From G965247265 sp965247265 (GTDB lineage Bacteria > Pseudomonadota > Gammaproteobacteria > UBA4575), in NCBI GenBank assembly GCA_965247265.1, contig OZ252002.1:682001-746000 (forward strand): 64,000 nt of DNA, given 5' to 3'. The translations under genes and the position numbers were made by a program. A model generated the notes under the pieces. It ran no database searches, had not been told where the DNA came from, and worked only from the letters and a program-made list of their open reading frames with translations. Shown here one piece after another: positions 42,925 to 51,058 of this stretch; position 1 is the stretch's first letter; every line of letters begins with the position of its first letter.

Positions 42925-43550
42925 CTAATGACGCTCATCCAATTTTTTAGCTAAAGTTCTTGTTTTAAGTCTATTTGAGTACTGTATTTTATTAAAAGCA
43001 AAGGCTAGTCCAAAACCAATGAATAAATGTCCCACCATCTCTAATGATTCTTCTAAAGGCACATGTGCTAGCTCTTCGCCTGGAATAAATTTCCAAAAAC
43101 GTTGATCAATCGTTACTGATATAAAATATGTGAAGAAACCCATCGAAATTAAATTAATTAGTCTTGAATCTTGAAAATAATCAGAGAATTGATGGTAATT
43201 GTTCCATGCAACATAAAATAGCGCAAGAAAGCCTAAATAAACCCCTGCTGAACTTCCTGGAGGGTGAATTTCTCGTATAAATAATACTAGCAGCAGACAA
43301 GCTGCCCACATAAAAAATTTATTTTTATTTAATGTGAAACGAACTAGGCAAATCAAAAGAAACCCCACTAAAAATATAAGCGCAGTTGCTTCTAGTACAC
43401 TTTTTTCAACAATATATATTCGATACTGAATTAATAAATTAATACAAAACGTAATTAAGAGCGGTATTAAAAATATAAACAGGAAGCTGGCATGTGCGCA
43501 GACGGCTTTACATTGTTGTGAAAAAATAGATGATTTAATTCTATAGAAAA
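42925..43550 (-). pseudogene. Membrane protein with 5' end replaced by the IS
   Basis: About 208 codons of membrane-protein sequence with five to six helices run from the IS border at 43550 to a stop at 42925. The only upstream ATG in frame (43578) lies inside the IS, so the original start was removed or the IS now supplies one. Its closest relative in the window is the 41652 gene, with the same EE..E...GH/W..IF end. The product may still be made from the IS start, giving 217 residues. Confidence 0.55.
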
Positions 43551-44342
43551 GGTATTGACAAGTTAACTTTTTACACATCTACGAATTCTAGAAAAAACGT
43601 ATTCTATAACGCCGTTGCACATCTCCAAGACGCAAAGGCGTTCTCCCTAAGTTGATGAAAATGCTTAGCTGATACTAAATGACGACCAAGATTGAAAAGA
43701 TTATATACCGCTGCATGTGCACTTAAAAAACGTTGCGCTTGCTGCATCGATTTAAATCGGCGCATTCCTCGCTCTCGAACTCGCGTCGGTTGATGCGAAA
43801 GCTCGGCTCGGTTATTAGCGTATTGAGAAGTATCGTGAATAGATTCTGGGATGAGTTCTCGATGTGCAACGCCATAGCTTCTTAACTTATCCGTGGCTAT
43901 TTTTCTGGGTTCACTCCCATGGTTTCTTATCAGGCGCTTAAAAAAACGCTTGGCTGCAGCGCCATCTCTGCGTGATTGCAGAAACACATCAACTACTTCG
44001 CCATCCTGATTCACCGCGCGCCATAAATAATGTTGCTTACCATGAACTTTGACGAATACTTCATCTATGTAAAATGTATCACCGTAGCCCTGGTGCTTTC
44101 GCTTCAATCGCCTGGCGTATTGAGGACCAAACTTATTACACCACATACGAATGGACTCATAACTGACTTCAATCCCGCGTTCAGCTAATAGATCTTCGAT
44201 GTCCCGATGACTGACGTTGAAGCGATAGTAGAGCCAGACGGCATATTGAATAATTTCAGATGGAAATCGGTGACGTTTATACAAGCTTTTTGATTTATTC
44301 ATCCAGTAATTGTCGCCCAGATGCGTTTAACTTGTCAGTACC
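43551..44342 (-). mobile_element. IS6-family insertion sequence, copy 2 (792 bp)
   Basis: The inverted repeats are the same as copy 1 (GGTACTGACAAGTTAA at the 44342 end, GGTATTGACAAGTTAA at 43551), in opposite orientation to copy 1. No 8-base target duplication is seen (ATAGAAAA left, GAGTAGAA right). It carries an intact transposase gene. It may have supplied the drive for copy 1. Confidence 0.94.
43604..44302 (-). CDS. IS6-family transposase, intact
   Basis: This encodes 232 residues with a DDE catalytic core: D in YIDEVFVKVHG, D in ATDKLRSYG and E in NRAELSHQPTRVRE. The N-terminal segment (HRFPSEIIQYAVWLYYRFNVSHRDIEDLLAERG) is the IS6-type DNA-binding helix set. The reading frame is whole because the T-run here has seven T, one more than in the other copy. 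IS6 transposases work by replicative transposition that joins replicons. Confidence 0.94.
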   Translation of the reverse strand: MNKSKSLYKRHRFPSEIIQYAVWLYYRFNVSHRDIEDLLAERGIEVSYESIRMWCNKFGPQYARRLKRKHQGYGDTFYIDEVFVKVHGKQHYLWRAVNQDGEVVDVFLQSRRDGAAAKRFFKRLIRNHGSEPRKIATDKLRSYGVAHRELIPESIHDTSQYANNRAELSHQPTRVRERGMRRFKSMQQAQRFLSAHAAVYNLFNLGRHLVSAKHFHQLRENAFASWRCATAL

Positions 44343-44416
44343 GAGTAGAAGGCTTGTTTTCTATCTTTGATGGTCAATTTGTATAGTTGCTATTGGATAA
44401 GAGCGGACACGCAGGC

Positions 44417-45679
44417 TCAAATCGTAAAATCTTTATCTAGCACCTTAGGTATAAGCGTGTTTTTTAACTCAACGTATTTTGGCAGGCCATTTCTGTAAGG
44501 CGGATAATTTTCACCTTGTATAAGTGGTGCCAGATATGTTCGACAGCGTGTCGTAATTCCAAGACCGTCTTTTGTGATATAACTTCGCGGCATCATTTTT
44601 TCTACATTTGCAACTCTTGATAATGACGTGCTACCAATTTTCCATCGATAAGGTTTATTTGAGGTGCGTACAATTGTAGGCATAATTGCAGTTTTACCTT
44701 GTAGTGCAAATTGCACTGCTGTTTTGCCTACTGCATAGGCTTGATCTACATCTGTTTTCGAAGCGATATGTCGTGCAGCGCGCTGTAGGTAATCTGCAAC
44801 TGCCCAGTGATACTTATAACCATGCTTTTCTTTGATCATGTTTGCTATAATAGGCGCAACACCCCCTAACTGTTTATGCCCAAATGCATCGGTGCCACCT
44901 GCTTCGGCAATGAATCTTCCATCAGCAAAACGCGCACCTTCTGAAACACAAATTACGCAGAAACCATAGTTTTCAACACAGTGTTTTACACGAGTTAAGA
45001 ATTGTGTTTGTTCGAAAGGAATTTCAGGAAATAAAATTATATGTGGCGCATCACCTTCTTTTTCGCACGCGAGACCACTAGATGCAGCAATCCATCCTGC
45101 ATGCCGACCCATAACTTCCATAACAAACACTTTGGTTGATGTTTCTGCCATCGACTTAACGTCAAAAGCTGCTTCTTTAATTGAAACCGCAACATATTTT
45201 GCAACAGATCCAAATCCTGGACAGTTGTCAGTTATTGGTAAGTCATTGTCTACCGTTTTTGGAATACCGATGCATTGAATGGGATAACCCAATTTCTTGC
45301 TGAGTTGCGAGACCTTGTTAGAGGTGTCTTGAGAATCGCCGCCGCCATTATAAAAAAAGTAACCAATATTATGAGCTTTGAAAACCTCTATGAGCCGCTC
45401 ATATTGTTCACGATTTTCTTCAATACTTTTCAACTTATAACGACATGAGCCGAATGCTCCTGACGGAGTATGTTTGAGTGCTGCAATGGCGCGTGCTGTT
45501 TCTTTGCTAGTATCAATTAAATTTTCTGTAAGTGCACCGATTATTCCATTTCGACCCGCATATACTTTTCCAATTTTGTTTTTATTATTTCGTGCAGTTT
45601 CAATCACGCCGCAAGCTGTCGCATTAATTACTGCTGTGACCCCGCCTGATTGAGCATAAAATGCGTTGCGTTTTGCCAT
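44417..45679 (-). CDS. pfp: Pyrophosphate-dependent 6-phosphofructokinase
   Basis: This encodes 420 residues. The specificity positions read as PPi type: GGGDS at 112-116 has Asp115 where ATP enzymes have Gly, and PKTVDND at 140-146 has Lys141 where ATP enzymes have Gly. The enzyme interconverts fructose 6-phosphate and fructose 1,6-bisphosphate reversibly with pyrophosphate. AGGAA lies before ATG. In methylotrophs and autotrophs this enzyme replaces ATP-PFK and saves energy. It ends close to IS copy 2 (74 bases). Confidence 0.93.
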   Translation of the reverse strand: MAKRNAFYAQSGGVTAVINATACGVIETARNNKNKIGKVYAGRNGIIGALTENLIDTSKETARAIAALKHTPSGAFGSCRYKLKSIEENREQYERLIEVFKAHNIGYFFYNGGGDSQDTSNKVSQLSKKLGYPIQCIGIPKTVDNDLPITDNCPGFGSVAKYVAVSIKEAAFDVKSMAETSTKVFVMEVMGRHAGWIAASSGLACEKEGDAPHIILFPEIPFEQTQFLTRVKHCVENYGFCVICVSEGARFADGRFIAEAGGTDAFGHKQLGGVAPIIANMIKEKHGYKYHWAVADYLQRAARHIASKTDVDQAYAVGKTAVQFALQGKTAIMPTIVRTSNKPYRWKIGSTSLSRVANVEKMMPRSYITKDGLGITTRCRTYLAPLIQGENYPPYRNGLPKYVELKNTLIPKVLDKDFTI

Positions 45680-45690
45680 TGTGATTCCTA

Positions 45691-45909
45691 TTAAATTGTT
45701 ATACTAATTAATAAATTATAGTTTAGTTGAACCTGTATCTTTAGGGAATGCGCCACTGCGCGCGTATTCATAATCAGCCTGTGCTTGGAATTAATTTTCA
45801 TTTCAGCATCGGCAAGTTGAGCGCCAATTATTTGTTTCTTCCAGTGTTTTTCCATAGTGCTTTTAATAATTGCACATTCTTTATTGGTGTAGTCTGGTAT
45901 TTGTGTCAT
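45691..45909 (-). CDS. Small hypothetical protein between pfp and adk
   Basis: A possible 72-residue product. Residues 1-45 (for example DYTNKECAIIKSTMEKHWKK) look like a real helical protein, but the end (after about residue 45) is less natural. Another frame over the last part (ending near 45724) reads more like protein (YARSGAFPKDTGSTKL), which hints at a frameshift near 45800. There is no ribosome site or recognised family. Confidence 0.4.
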   Translation of the reverse strand: MTQIPDYTNKECAIIKSTMEKHWKKQIIGAQLADAEMKINSKHRLIMNTRAVAHSLKIQVQLNYNLLISITI

Positions 45910-46020
45910 GTTTATTCACTTATATGCTCATCTGAGAAATTTATTCAATATTAGTTAATTGGGATAGTAGGCACTGCTTTCATTCTAGTGTACAAACTCA
46001 TAAACAAAAGGAGAAAAGCA

Positions 46021-46674
46021 ATGCGTATTATCTTATTAGGTGGACCTGGCGCAGGTAAAGGAACTCAGGCTAATTACATCAAAGAAAAATATAACATACC
46101 ACAGATCTCAACCGGAGATATGCTTCGTGCTGCTGTGAAAGAAGGAACTGAGCTGGGATTACAAGCCAAGAAAGTGATGGAGTCTGGAGGCTTGGTTTCC
46201 GATGAAATAATTCTTGGTTTGGTTAAGGATCGAATTGCAAAAGATGATTGCGCAAATGGTTTTTTATTTGATGGGTTCCCGCGCACGATTGCACAGGCAG
46301 AAAGTCTAAAAATTCAAGGCGTCAATATTGACCATATTGTGGAAATTGCGGTAGATGATGAAGAAATTATCAAGCGTATGAGTGGACGACGTGTTCATCT
46401 AACATCTGGTCGCACCTATCATGTAACATTTAATCCGCCTAAGGAAGAAGGCAAAGACGATGAGACAGGCGAAGAATTAATTCAGCGTGAGGATGATAAA
46501 GAAGAGACCGTGCGCGAAAGACTAAATGTTTATCACCAACAAACAGAACCTCTTATTGACTACTATTCAAATTGGACAGCCAGTAGTGATGCGCAAGCAC
46601 CAAAGTATGCAAAAATTAATGGTATCGGTAAAGTTGATAAGATACGCGACCACATTTTTAATGCTTTAGACTAA
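46021..46674 (+). CDS. adk: Adenylate kinase
   Basis: This encodes 217 residues starting at ATG 46021, preceded by AAGGAG; an upstream in-frame ATG at 45988 is not used. P-loop GGPGAGKGT at 7-15, DGFPRT and the LID domain (about 122-160, SGRRVHLTSGRTYHV) mark the long-type bacterial enzyme. The LID lacks the four zinc cysteines, as in E. coli. It balances AMP, ADP and ATP in the cytoplasm. It is divergent from pfp. Confidence 0.96.
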   Translation: MRIILLGGPGAGKGTQANYIKEKYNIPQISTGDMLRAAVKEGTELGLQAKKVMESGGLVSDEIILGLVKDRIAKDDCANGFLFDGFPRTIAQAESLKIQGVNIDHIVEIAVDDEEIIKRMSGRRVHLTSGRTYHVTFNPPKEEGKDDETGEELIQREDDKEETVRERLNVYHQQTEPLIDYYSNWTASSDAQAPKYAKINGIGKVDKIRDHIFNALD

Positions 46675-46701
46675 TTTTAACATGTTGCTAGTCATTAAAT
46701 T

Positions 46702-47034
46702 TTGGAACCTTGGTTAGCACTATTCGTACTTTTTGCAGGCGTATGGTACTGGCAAGATAGTTTACGTAGCCGCGAAGTAATACTGAAGTATAGTAGACGA
46801 TTTTGTGAAGCTAACGACGTGCAGTTTTTAGATCAAACTGTCCATATTGCGCGATATCGGTTTGGTCGGACTTCAGAAGGTAGATTTTGTATACGAAGAT
46901 TTTATGCTTTTGAATTTAGTGTCCGTGGCGCTGATCGGCAACATGGTGTAGCGGTTGTTGCGAATGGGAAGGTTGAATACCTTTCCTTGCTGCATCCGGA
47001 TGGTGAAATTATAGAGGGTAAACTTCCAAATTGA
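46702..47034 (+). CDS. DUF3301 membrane-associated protein
   Basis: This encodes 110 residues from a TTG start. The N-terminus has a short hydrophobic anchor (WLALFVLFAGVWYW), then SLRSREVILKYSRRFCEANDVQFLDQTV and the RYRFGRTSEGRFCIRRFYAFEFS core, a DUF3301 pattern. The family is small, mostly gammaproteobacterial, and of unknown function. It follows adk by 27 bases. Confidence 0.8.
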   Translation: MEPWLALFVLFAGVWYWQDSLRSREVILKYSRRFCEANDVQFLDQTVHIARYRFGRTSEGRFCIRRFYAFEFSVRGADRQHGVAVVANGKVEYLSLLHPDGEIIEGKLPN

Positions 47035-47066
47035 CTAGCTAACCAGTTCATCGATGAATAATACAC

Positions 47067-47624
47067 TTATGCAGCTGCCCGAAACGGGTCTATTTTCCAT
47101 TGATTTTTATTAGTTTGCACGATTAGACAAGATGCGCCCCCTTTGGTGCGTGCCTTACCCGCTGCACCTGGATTTAGGACCCAAGGAGTATCGTTATAGT
47201 CACAAACAAGCTCATGACTATGCCCGTAAACAATTGCTTTTGCATCGGGGAAATGTTGCCTCATTTTTTTATGTCTATTTGCTACTGAGAAATAGCGATC
47301 ACCATGCAGTATCACAACTTCTCCGCCAGGGAGTTTAACATTTGCAATTTCCAAAATATTATTTAGCTCAGCATGCTCTTGTACTACCCATTTATTTTCA
47401 ACATCGTTGTTGCCGCGCACTGGTATTACGTCTTGGCATATTTTTTTTAATTGCTGAATGACTTTAATAGAACCAATGTCACCTGCATGCAAGATTACAT
47501 TGCATTTGGAAAGTTTCTTTAGAACATCTTCATTAATGTAGCCGTGCGTATCTGATAAAACACCGACAAGGAGTGCACTGTGTTTTGAAAAATCTTTATA
47601 AAGTTTTTTTGTATAATTTTTCAT
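47067..47624 (-). CDS. YfcE-type metallophosphoesterase
   Basis: This encodes 185 residues. All metal motifs are present: GVLSDTHG, ILHAGDIG, RGNNDVE, HGDRY and GHSHELVCD. The family is a cytoplasmic phosphodiesterase with Mn2+ in E. coli YfcE. The natural substrate is unknown. The first 18 residues are an extra, weakly supported extension, and a later start is possible. Confidence 0.88.
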   Translation of the reverse strand: MKNYTKKLYKDFSKHSALLVGVLSDTHGYINEDVLKKLSKCNVILHAGDIGSIKVIQQLKKICQDVIPVRGNNDVENKWVVQEHAELNNILEIANVKLPGGEVVILHGDRYFSVANRHKKMRQHFPDAKAIVYGHSHELVCDYNDTPWVLNPGAAGKARTKGGASCLIVQTNKNQWKIDPFRAAA

Positions 47625-47692
47625 CTTACATACTGTATTACAATTTCTTCTAATATTATATGTAGGGGATATTAATATTATTCATGCATAGA

Positions 47693-48476
47693 TTATTTTA
47701 ACCAACCAATTTCAAGCGCCGTTTTTTTCCCGACCTCACATTTTTTTAGGCTGCTTGCCATTTTTGAATTTGAAGCAGTTAAGGCAACTGTGCCCGCCAT
47801 AATTTCGGCGCGTTTTTGAGGGTATATTGGGCTTCGATTGGGATCCGCTAACCCATCAGGCCCAATCGGGTTACCAAATTGGTCATATTTATCGCTCGCC
47901 CCAACGGTATGCAATAACTCATGTGCAATTACAATATTGTTTCGTTTTGATTGTTTTTTGCTTGCAAACGCGTGCACTATTCCAAGTAAACCTTTTTGCA
48001 GACCGAGAGAGTGCTCTAGTTTTTTTGTCTACTCCCGTTTCATGAAATAGCACAAATATTCTTACTCTATATTTATTGGACTCATTGTCAGGAGTGTTTT
48101 TATTAGTCCACCATCGTAATTTTAAGCTCCAAAGCATAATCCGAATTGGATTGGCATCGGGCCCGGGTGGTTTTGGCGGAAGGTTTGTTACAGTCTCTCC
48201 AAATGTAATCATGGTCGGGGTAGAAGTAGCTATGTCATATTTTTTGCTTTCTCGAACTATAAATTCATCGATTGAATCGAAATTTTTAACTGTTAAGGAT
48301 TCGATGTAACGAGTAACCTCTGGGCTACTATCGGCATTAATTGGATATATCACCACGTGCAGAGGTTTATACCATCCTTGTGTTACCAATCGCTGATCTT
48401 TGCTATAAAGTGCAACTCCAGCAAGAACGATAAGTAGCAATAAAATCCGGAAATTTTTAAATGTAAATATGCGCAT
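47693..48476 (-). pseudogene. HELLH metalloprotease-like gene, frameshifted at a run of seven A
   Basis: A signal or membrane segment (MRIFTFKNFRILLLLIVLAG) starts at ATG 48476. The frame is intact to about HETGVDKK, then breaks at seven A (plus-strand T-run 48020-48026). With one A fewer, the frame continues LEHSLGLQKGLLGIVHAFA and reaches the zinc motif HELLHTVGASDKYD (near 47890). The combined product is about 260 residues, a normal length for this secreted or membrane-linked metalloprotease-like family. Read as it stands, the zinc site is lost. Confidence 0.78.
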
Positions 48477-48571
48477 TGAGTTAGCATATGAAATATTAAA
48501 ATCAGTGCAACGCAGCATTGATCAGCGGCAATAACATTATGCTGATTGGTAAAACAAATTGTATTTAAACT

Positions 48572-49627
48572 ATGACGTATCTAGTTCAAACAGAATCGGG
48601 GAAATTTTCATTTAGTGCAGAAGCACATGAATCAATACTTGATGCCGCTATTCGTGCAGGTGTTCCAATTAACTATGGGTGTAGCAATGGTAATTGCGGA
48701 CTATGTAAAGCAAGAGTTGTAAAGGGTGAGACACATACTTTTAGACGCCACGATTTCGTCATTCGTGAAGCTGAAAGAATACAGGGCTATGCGTTAATGT
48801 GTTCTACGTCATGTCAAAGTGATGTAGTCATCGATGCAACTGTTGCTGTAAAGGCCACAGATATTCCAGTGCAAGATTTACGCGCAAAAGTGAGAAAAAT
48901 TGACCGCATAAGTGATGAATTAGCAATTATTACAACTCAATTACCGCGAACTACACGATTAAGGTTTATCGCTGGTCAATACATGAAAGTTTTTGATGAT
49001 CAAAATCGATCACATGAATATGCTATTGCAAGTTGCCCATGTGATGATAGAAGAATTGAATTTCATGTTCGAAAGCTTGAGCAAGATGCGTTTTCGAATA
49101 TGGTTTTTGAGTACATGAGCATTGGTGATTGGCTAAATATACAGGGGCCGTATGGTGATTTTGTAATTAATGAAGCAGATGATTGTCCAATATTAATGAT
49201 CGCGTTCGACACTGGATTTGCTGCTATAAAGAGCTTGCTGGAACATGTGACAGCGCAAGATGACGAGCGTCAAATATATTTATATTGGTTAGCATGCGCA
49301 GGTGAAGGACTATACTTAAATAATTTATGCCGTTCCTGGGACGATGCATTGGATCAATTTCATTATATACCACTTCAACTGTCTAGAAATGTAAATGATA
49401 TTTTAGATAGTGAATACGAAGGTATGAGTACAATAGAAGAAAATTTAATCAGTTCCTTACATCATATTGATCATTTGAATACAGCTTCTGTATTTACTGT
49501 ATCACCCGAGCCTATAGCAAAACTTGTAGAGCAGTTGCTTGTACAAAAAGGATTTCAGTTACAGCAATTTCATCATGAGGTGATTCGTGGTAACCCTAAT
49601 TTAAAATGTATACATCCATCAGGTTAA
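48572..49627 (+). CDS. 2Fe-2S ferredoxin-type reductase
   Basis: This encodes 351 residues in three domains: N-terminal plant-type [2Fe-2S] ferredoxin (1-90) with CSNGNCGLC and the distal Cys in ALMCST; an FAD-binding domain (about 100-200, FIAGQYMKVF and HEYAIASCP); and an NAD(P)-binding domain (LMIAFDTGFAAIKSLLEH, about 205-300). It resembles CDP-deoxyhexose or oxygenase reductases. It is followed 3 bases later by a hypothetical gene and then a sulfurtransferase. Confidence 0.85.
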   Translation: MTYLVQTESGKFSFSAEAHESILDAAIRAGVPINYGCSNGNCGLCKARVVKGETHTFRRHDFVIREAERIQGYALMCSTSCQSDVVIDATVAVKATDIPVQDLRAKVRKIDRISDELAIITTQLPRTTRLRFIAGQYMKVFDDQNRSHEYAIASCPCDDRRIEFHVRKLEQDAFSNMVFEYMSIGDWLNIQGPYGDFVINEADDCPILMIAFDTGFAAIKSLLEHVTAQDDERQIYLYWLACAGEGLYLNNLCRSWDDALDQFHYIPLQLSRNVNDILDSEYEGMSTIEENLISSLHHIDHLNTASVFTVSPEPIAKLVEQLLVQKGFQLQQFHHEVIRGNPNLKCIHPSG

Positions 49628-49630
49628 AAG

Positions 49631-50041
49631 ATGAATGACTTTAAATGTAGCTTTGTTGCAACCTTAATTAAAGAAGACTTTGCGTGTGAAATGGCGCAAA
49701 TGGTAACGAGACGTGCTGGCCCTGATATTGCCTGTAATTCTGAAACTGCAAGCACACAGTGTAAACAACTGTTAGCAGTTTTAAAAAATGTTGGTTTGCC
49801 TGCATTTGATGCAAAAGATGATTTATTAAAAACTCCCCACAGCGTATTTACTAAAATTCAATTTGGAGGTTTGCTTGGACTTGCCCAAGAAATTGAGAAT
49901 ACTTCTGATTTAAATCATGTTGATAATATTTATCAATTAGTTAAACATGCTATACAGCGCTATAATTCAATTGATGAGATCCCACATCAAAATTATGTGC
50001 AAAACATGGTGGGATATAATATAAAAAGAAAAAGAAAATAA
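49631..50041 (+). CDS. Hypothetical protein coupled to the Fe-S reductase
   Basis: This encodes 136 residues. It begins 3 bases after the reductase stop, so translation is probably coupled. The N-terminal segment (ATLIKEDFACEMAQMVTRRAGPDIACNSE) has Cys residues and a pattern that I recall from conserved hypotheticals of gammaproteobacteria. There is no signal peptide. The C-terminus is Lys/Arg-rich (KRKRK). A role beside the reductase is likely but unknown. Confidence 0.6.
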   Translation: MNDFKCSFVATLIKEDFACEMAQMVTRRAGPDIACNSETASTQCKQLLAVLKNVGLPAFDAKDDLLKTPHSVFTKIQFGGLLGLAQEIENTSDLNHVDNIYQLVKHAIQRYNSIDEIPHQNYVQNMVGYNIKRKRK

Positions 50042-50077
50042 ATTTACATTAATCTAACTCAAATTTGTTAGGAGGGT

Positions 50078-50932
50078 ATGATGGGTTACCAAACAATTAT
50101 TTCTGTAAAAGATCTACAAAATAATATTGAAAATAACAATTGGTTTATTTTCGACTGTAGATTTGTGCTTAAAGATCCAGCGGGTGGTCTTAAAATGTTT
50201 GGGAAAGGTCATATACCCGGCGCTCAATTCGCAGACATGGATGCAGATTTAGCTTCACCCATGACGAGCACTTCAGGTCGTCACCCATTGCTAAATCCAG
50301 AACAGTTTCTTGAAAAATTACAAGCCTGGGGAGTTAATAATGATTCACAAGTTATTTGTTACGATGATATTTCCGGTGCGTTTGCAGCGCGAATGTGGTG
50401 GTTATTACATTGGGTAGGGCACAATGATGTTGCTGTGTTGGATGGCGGCATTGATAAGTGGAATGAATGTAAATTGCCGCTTGAAACAGATAGACATGAA
50501 AAACTGCGTGGCAACTTTTCTGGCAAAGCTAATGACACAATGTGGGTAGATGTAAATTTTGTTCAACAGCAACTCAGCGAAGGTAATATAAACTTATTAG
50601 ATGCACGATCACACGATCGATATACTGCAATCGATAGAAAAACAGATCCCATACCTGGTCATGTCCCGGGCGCAATCAACCATCCTTTTTCAGAAAACTT
50701 AAATGACGAAGGCGTGTTTTTGCCTGCAGAAGAAATCAGAGCGCAATTTGATTCTGTTTTTGAAGATAAAAAGCAAGACCAGGTTATTAATATGTGTGGT
50801 TCGGGGGTTACTGCTTGTCACAATTTGTTGGCAATGAATATAGCAGGGCTTCCATGGACACGCTTATACGTTGGATCATGGAGTGAATGGATCAAGGATT
50901 CGAGCCGTCCTGTGGCAACTGGAGGTGCCTAG
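50078..50932 (+). CDS. sseA: 3-mercaptopyruvate/thiosulfate sulfurtransferase
   Basis: This encodes 284 residues with two rhodanese domains. The active Cys240 is in CGSGVTACHN, which is the 3-mercaptopyruvate sulfurtransferase loop (CGSGVT) rather than the CRxG loop of rhodanese. A GGAGGG site touches the first ATG (50078); the next ATG at 50081 has the better spacing and is perhaps the true start. It produces sulfane sulfur and pyruvate. Confidence 0.9.
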   Translation: MMGYQTIISVKDLQNNIENNNWFIFDCRFVLKDPAGGLKMFGKGHIPGAQFADMDADLASPMTSTSGRHPLLNPEQFLEKLQAWGVNNDSQVICYDDISGAFAARMWWLLHWVGHNDVAVLDGGIDKWNECKLPLETDRHEKLRGNFSGKANDTMWVDVNFVQQQLSEGNINLLDARSHDRYTAIDRKTDPIPGHVPGAINHPFSENLNDEGVFLPAEEIRAQFDSVFEDKKQDQVINMCGSGVTACHNLLAMNIAGLPWTRLYVGSWSEWIKDSSRPVATGGA

Positions 50933-51058
50933 AATTTACATAAATTCCTTTGAATTTCATCATAATTTGTACCTTAATCCCTTAATAAGAACCGTCCATA
51001 AGTTACTTTCTAGAGCCAGCTCACAAAGCAAATTACTATTAACGTAGATCATTGACTT

